This document shows, one piece after another, positions 59,094 to 64,000 of a stretch of DNA of 64,000 nucleotides. Made by a program: the position numbers and the translations under genes. Under the pieces are notes generated by a model. The model was not told where the DNA came from. It saw only the letters and a list, made by a program, of their open reading frames with translations, and ran no database searches. Source of the DNA: Adenanthera pavonina (lineage: Eukaryota; Streptophyta; Magnoliopsida; Fabales; Fabaceae); the NCBI GenBank assembly GCA_026686845.1, contig JAIVEN010000014.1, positions 29,658,001-29,722,000 on the forward strand, read 5' to 3'. The first letter of the stretch is position 1. Each line of letters opens with the position of its first letter.

Positions 59094-62000
59094 TTACAGT
59101 TCATTGGGGTTTACCATCCCCAATTCTCTCCTTATTTTACAAAGTCTGTCTTCTGGCAGAGGTTTTGTGAGTATATCAGCAAATTGATCCTCTGTTGGGA
59201 TGTACTCCAATCTGACTTCTCCTTTCAGAACATGATCTCTTATGAAGTGATGCCTGACTTCAATATGCTTTGTTCTTGAGTGCATGACAGGATTCTTGGT
59301 GATATTTATGGCACTCTGGTTGTCACACACGATTGGTATCTCTTTTATTTTGATCTCAAGATCTTCAAGTTGCTATTTCATCCAGATGACTTGGGCACAA
59401 CAGCTTCCAGCTGTAACATACTCAGCTTCTGCAGTAGATAAGGCTACACTGTTTTGCTTTTTGCTGAACCATGAAACTAGGGATCCTCCAAGGAACTGAC
59501 AGGTTCCACTTGTACTTTTTCTGTCAGTTTTAGATCCTGCAAAATCAGCATCAGTGTATCCTTTGAGGTCTTCTCCATTGCCTTTTGGATACCAAAGACC
59601 CATTTGTGATGTTCCAATAAGATATCTAAAAATTCTTTTCACAGCTGTTGCATGGGATTCTTTGGGGCATGATTGGAACCTTTCACACATGCAGACACTA
59701 AACATAATGTCAGGTCTGCTGGCAGTTAGGTATAGCAGAGATCCAATCATTCTCCTGTACTGAGTAATGTCAAACATCTTTCCATTCTCATCCATGTCTA
59801 GTTTGGTTGCAGTAGCCATAGGTGTTCCCATTGGCTTGGCATTCTCCATCCCAAACTTCTTTAGCAGCTCCTTCAGATACTTGGATTGACTGAGAAAGAT
59901 GCCATCATCAAGCTGTCTGATTTGCAGTCCAAGGAAGAAGTTGAGTTCACCCATCATGGACATCTCGAATTCTCCCTGCATTAACTCAGAAAATTTCTTG
60001 CAGAGAGTTTCATTAGTAGCACCGAAAATAATATCATCAACATAGATTTGAACAATCAGTAAATCTTTATTCTCTTTCTTAGTGAATAAAGTTGTGTCAA
60101 CTTTGCCTCTATTAAACCCTTGTTCAGTTAGAAAATTGCTCAACCTCTCATACCATGCTCTAGGGGCTTGTTTTAAACCATAAAGAGCCTTCTTCAGCTT
60201 GTAAACATGGTTTGGTTTAGTAGAATCTTCAAAACCAGGAGGTTGATCTACATAAACTTCTTCCATGATATATCCATTTAAAAAGGCACTCTTTACATCC
60301 ATTTGATATAGTAAAATATTTTTCATGCATGCATATGCTAGCAGTATTCTTATAGCCTCTAGCCTAGCTACTGGTGCAAGGGTTTCTTCAAAATCAATAC
60401 CTTCTTCCTGATTATACCCTTTAGCAACCAGTCTAGCCTTATTTCTTATTATTGTTCCAGATTCATCCAGTTTATTTCTGAAAACCCATTTGGTACCTAT
60501 AACAGGATGATTTTTGGGCCTGGGAACTAAATTCCAAACATGATTTCTTTCAAACTGATTTAATTCATCTTGCATAGCTAGAATCCAGTAATCATCAGTT
60601 AAGGCTTCCTCAGCACATTTAGGTTCAATTTGAGAAATAAAAGCACAGTTGAGCATTTGATCCCTTAACTATTTTCTGGTTTTAACTTTCTCTTGAACAT
60701 TCCCTATTACTTGATCAACAGGGTGATTCCTTTGATATCTCCAAGCTCTAGGGAGTTCTTGAGTTGTTTCTTCAATATTTTCTTCATTAAACTCTTGCTC
60801 CTGGATATCTTCCTCTATATCAATAGATTCAGATATCTTTGGAGGTTCAGTTTTACTTTTGTCAGAAATTCCCAGTTTTTCAAAATTGATAGTTAGATCA
60901 TCTTCATGTTTTGACACAGCTTCATTTTCAATGAAAACTACATGCACTGATTCTTCTACTATATTTGATCTTTTATTATAAACTCTATAAGCCTTACTCC
61001 TACTTGAATAGCCCAAGAATATACCTTCATCGGATTTGGCATCAAACTTACCCAGATTTTCTTTCCCATTGTTGTGAATGAAGCATTTGCACCAGAACAC
61101 ATGGAGGTGTGACAAATTTGGCTTTCTTCCTTTGTACAGCTCATAAGGGGTCTTCCCAAGGATTGGTCTGATGTAGGCTCTGTTTATGATGTAACTAGCT
61201 GTATTCACTGCATCAGCCCAGAACACTTGAGAGAGTTCCTTCTCATTTAGCATCGCTCTTGCCATTTCTCCAATGGTTCTGTTCTTCCTTTCCACCACTC
61301 CATTTTGTTGAGGAGTTCTTGGTGCTGAGAAGTTGTGGTCAATTCCATGCTCATTGCAGTACTCCAGGAAGTATGCATTTTCAAATTCTCCTCCATGGTC
61401 TGACCTGATAGACACAATAGAAATACCTTTCTCATTTTGCACTTTCTTAGCTAAGGTTACAAATGCATCAAAGGTATCACTTTTAGAGGAAAGAAACAAT
61501 GTCCAAGTGAATCTAGAGTAATCATCTATAATTACAAGCACATACAGATTACCACTAAGACTTTTCACTCTAGATGGTCCAATTAAGTCCATATGCAACA
61601 ATTCAAGTGGTCTTGTTGTTGTTATTACATTTTTAGATTTGAAGGATGCTTTGGTTTGTTTTCCTCTTAGGCATGCATCACATTCTTTATCCTTTTCAAA
61701 AGATATTTTAGGAAGACCAGTTACTAGCTCATTTTTAATCAGTTTAGACAATTGATTCATGTTGACATGAGCTAATCTCCTATGCCATAGCCAACTGTCA
61801 TTATTCTGACTAATCAAACATACAGAATCCAAGGGAGGAAGTTCATCAAGGTCAATAGTGTAACAGTTACCATCCCTTTGAGCTTTGAGAATTACTTTGT
61901 GATCACTTTTTCTGATGACCAGGCAAAACTTTGAGTCAAACAGCACCCAGTTTCCTTTGTCACAAGTCTGACTCACGCTTAGCAAGTTGTGGTTGAGGCC

Positions 62001-62224
62001 AATCACAAACAGCACCTCTTCAATGAATGTTTCTGGATTTTTGCCCACAATTCCAATACCAGTGATTTCGCCATATTGGTCACCTCCAAAGGTCACCTTT
62101 CCTCCTTTCTTGTCTCTAAGGGTGATGAACTTCTCCTTATCACCGGTCATGTGACTTGAGCAGGCACTGTCTATATACCATTTGTTGCTTTTCTTAGCTT
62201 TGAGACAGACCTGCAAAACAAAGT
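59094..62224 (-). pseudogene. pol of copia C, nearly intact, two nonsense codons
   Basis: One minus-strand frame. Protease: WYIDSACSSHMTGD (about 62175). Pre-integrase domain: LWHRRLAHVN...CDACLRGKQT. Integrase: HMDLIGP, IRSDHGGEF, VVERKNRT, i.e. a complete D,D,E, then the C-terminal [49 protein letters not shown] (60033-60044). RNase [25 protein letters not shown], ending TKPL...NPNEL at 59094. Interruptions are only TAG at 60669-60671, between integrase and RT, and TAG at 59373-59375 in RNase H. Copia A has CAA and CAG at these codons. All catalytic residues are present. Pol is in the -1 frame relative to gag. Confidence 0.9.
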
Positions 62225-64000
62225 TTATGTTTTTCTTTTAGGTACCCAAATTTGCTTGGGTCCTTTTCGGTCAGTGAGTAATTCCCTAGATGCAGAGGCA
62301 ACTTTGGGAACCCATTCAGTTTTCCTGCCTAGCCCATTTTTCTTCAATGCACAAGAACTGGAAATATGTCCCTTTTTGTTACATAAATGACAGGTAATGA
62401 ATGGACTGCTAGATTGAGTGGTAGGAAGAAAACAATGCAAATAATACTTCTATTTAGCATGCCTGGGTTGATCATATGTTTCAATGTGAGGTGATGCATC
62501 ATTTTCCTTTTTATTATTGTTAGCATGCACAAAATGTCTCATATACATATTCTGATTTTTCTTCCTGATCTTTTCCTTGACTGCACATGGATCATAGCCA
62601 AGACCAGCTTTTCCTTGTGATATTCTTTGGCTCCCCATCAAGGCAAACAACATATCTTTACCTCTAGTGAGCCTAGACATGCTTTTAACTAGATAATCAT
62701 TAGTTTGCTTGAGTTCAGTGCATGAGGTGCAGCAGACAGATTCAGTCGGAGGTAAAGAGGCAATTTCAGAAACGATGCTTTGAGACTCCAGCTTAATTAT
62801 CCTTTTCTTTGCGAGTTTTAGTTCTTTAGCAACTTTGATAAATTCATCATGAAGCTCATGAAATGCATCTAGTAATTCAGAATAGGAAGGTTCAGATTCA
62901 TATACCTCTTCTTCCTGATCACTGCTGTGTGAGGGTGTGGCTTCTTCAGAAGCAAGTGCCATCAGACAAATGTTGGCAATCTCATCCTCATCTTCTTCTT
63001 CCTCATCTGAGCTGTTGCCCCATATAGATGAGATGTAGGCCTTCTTCTTCTTTCCCTTATCAGCAGCTTTCTTTTCCTTTTCTTGTTTCTTGAGGAATTG
63101 GGGGCAGTCCCACTTTATGTGTCCCTGCTTCTTGCATTCATAGCAAGTCACAGGTTCTTTTGTCTCTTTCTTGCTTTCTCCAGCTGCTCCTTTCTTGAAG
63201 AATCTCTTGTTTTTCTTCTTGCTGTAGAATCTTCCGAATTTTCTAACCATCATTGCCAGAGTTTCTTCATCCAGATCATCTCCTTTATCAGATTCTTCTT
63301 CCTTTTCATCAGCAGCTTTGAGGGCAAGGCCTTTCTTCTTCCTGTCCATCCCAGCTTCCTTGAGTGCTTTGATTTTTCCTTCATATTCCTCAAGGCTGCC
63401 AAAGAGAGCTGTGACAGAAGTCATAGATTCTCCTCTAGCTTCTTCTATAGCTGTTACCTTGGGCTGCCATTCTAGAGGGAGAGCTCTGAGTATTTTTCTT
63501 ACTTTCTCAGACTGAGTGTATTCCTTTCCCAGGCCTTTGAGTTGATTCACAATGAGGGTGAATCTCTTTTGTAGCTCCTTTACAGTTTCTCCTTCAGCCA
63601 TTCTAAAGCTCTCATACTCCCCAATGCACGTGTTCAGTCTGTTCTCCCTGACTCCAGATGTTCCTTCATGAGCAATCTGCAGAGTATCCCACATTTCTTT
63701 TGCAGTGGTGCATTGCGAGACTCTGTAAAATTCATCTTGATTCAGGGCACTGACTAAACAGTGTTTTGCTTTGAAATTCAGTAGGACTCTCCTTCTGTCC
63801 TCATCATTCCATTCTGCTTCCAGCTTCTCTTTGTGTCCTCCATCTTCAGTTAGAGCCATTGGAATGAAATCCCCTTTTTCAATGACTGACCAGATGTCAA
63901 GATCAATTGATTGGAGGTAGATCTGCATTCTCATTTTCCAGTACCCATAATGCTCTCCACTGAAGCCTGGTGGTCTGTTAGTATTGTTCCCTTCAGGGAG
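62225..64000 (-). pseudogene. gag of copia C, 5' end outside window, one nonsense codon
   Basis: Open from the window edge (LPEGNNTNRPPGF) through IYLQSIDLDIWSVIEKGDF and the UBN2-like capsid block (ESFRMAEGETVKELQKRFTL, LPLEWQPKVTAIEEARGESM). A Lys/Glu-rich region precedes the first zinc knuckle, CYECKKQGHIKWDC (63104-63145). An acidic stretch EEEEDEDE and a helical region follow (about 62900-62780). A TAG at 62450-62452 sits where A and A2 have CAA. The second knuckle is CHLCNKKGHISSSC (62351-62392). The frame ends KQIWVPKRKT-TAA (62225-62227). Gag forms the particle and binds element RNA through the knuckles. Confidence 0.9.

Larger units (their letters stand above)
53814..64000 (-). mobile_element. 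Ty1/copia element C, youngest, runs off the window
   Basis: A minus-strand element of the A family. It has a 3' LTR 53814-55674, PPT, extra ORF, spacer, pol and gag. Gag is still open at 64000, so the PBS and 5' LTR lie outside. Coding is nearly intact: the only defects I see in gag, pol and the extra ORF are nonsense codons TAG/TAA at Gln-type positions, with no frameshift found within domains. It sits in the copia B 3' LTR at CGAAC (53809-53813). Confidence 0.92.

Noticed and set aside
59058..59763. Plus-strand frames opposite copia C pol
   Set aside because: Antisense shadows of the conserved RNase H and RT coding sequence.

Overview
This is plant nuclear DNA, most likely from an angiosperm. 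It is AT-rich and made almost entirely of nested, mostly decayed transposable elements. I could not support any host protein-coding gene, rRNA, tRNA or CRISPR array. Evidence for a plant origin: Ty1/copia elements with primer sites complementary to initiator-Met tRNA, a Ty3/gypsy chromovirus with 2.5-2.9 kb LTRs starting TGTAACA, and a Helitron Rep/helicase remnant. The species cannot be told from the sequence.

Left part (1-18474): the minus-strand gypsy element E has a degraded gag (about 1240-2180), a primer site (3952-3963) and a 5' LTR. That LTR (3969-5181 and 16772-18474) is split by copia element A (5182-16766, minus). A has both LTRs, a perfect 5-bp target duplication (TCATG), a PBS, a PPT, broken gag and pol, and an extra 3' ORF. 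A copia LTR end lies at 1-172.

Middle (18475-30570): 18475-20989 is unassigned and holds a 130-bp tandem duplication. A minus-strand Helitron remnant follows (20990-29335). It is cut by a chromovirus solo LTR (D, 21752-24406), a 150-bp copia LTR scrap (25842-25993) and a 1.86-kb copia solo LTR (27248-29107). Next come an unassigned stretch and a truncated copia LTR (29821-30297).

Right part (30298-64000) is a five-level nest. Gypsy G (30298-32135) is cut by gypsy F (32136-37470). F's LTR also holds a 1048-bp solo-LTR-like insert with ACTTG duplications (32887-33934). F is cut by copia A2 (37471-46045, plus, same family as A). A2 is cut inside its extra ORF by copia B (46046-53813, plus, another lineage). 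B is cut inside its 3' LTR by copia C (53814 to beyond 64000, minus). C is the youngest and best preserved element. Its gag and pol are each interrupted only by a few nonsense codons, and its extra ORF still reads 631 codons.

The A/A2/C family carries the most distinctive biology. It has gag with two zinc knuckles, pol in the -1 frame after a conserved gag stop, an unusual downstream ORF of about 720 codons, and arrays of small inverted repeats in the LTR that recur in opposite orientation in the pol-to-ORF spacer. No new host system was found; the extra ORF and the hairpin arrays are the best leads. Boundaries are read by eye from LTR termini and duplications. Family names rest on recognised motifs, not on searches.
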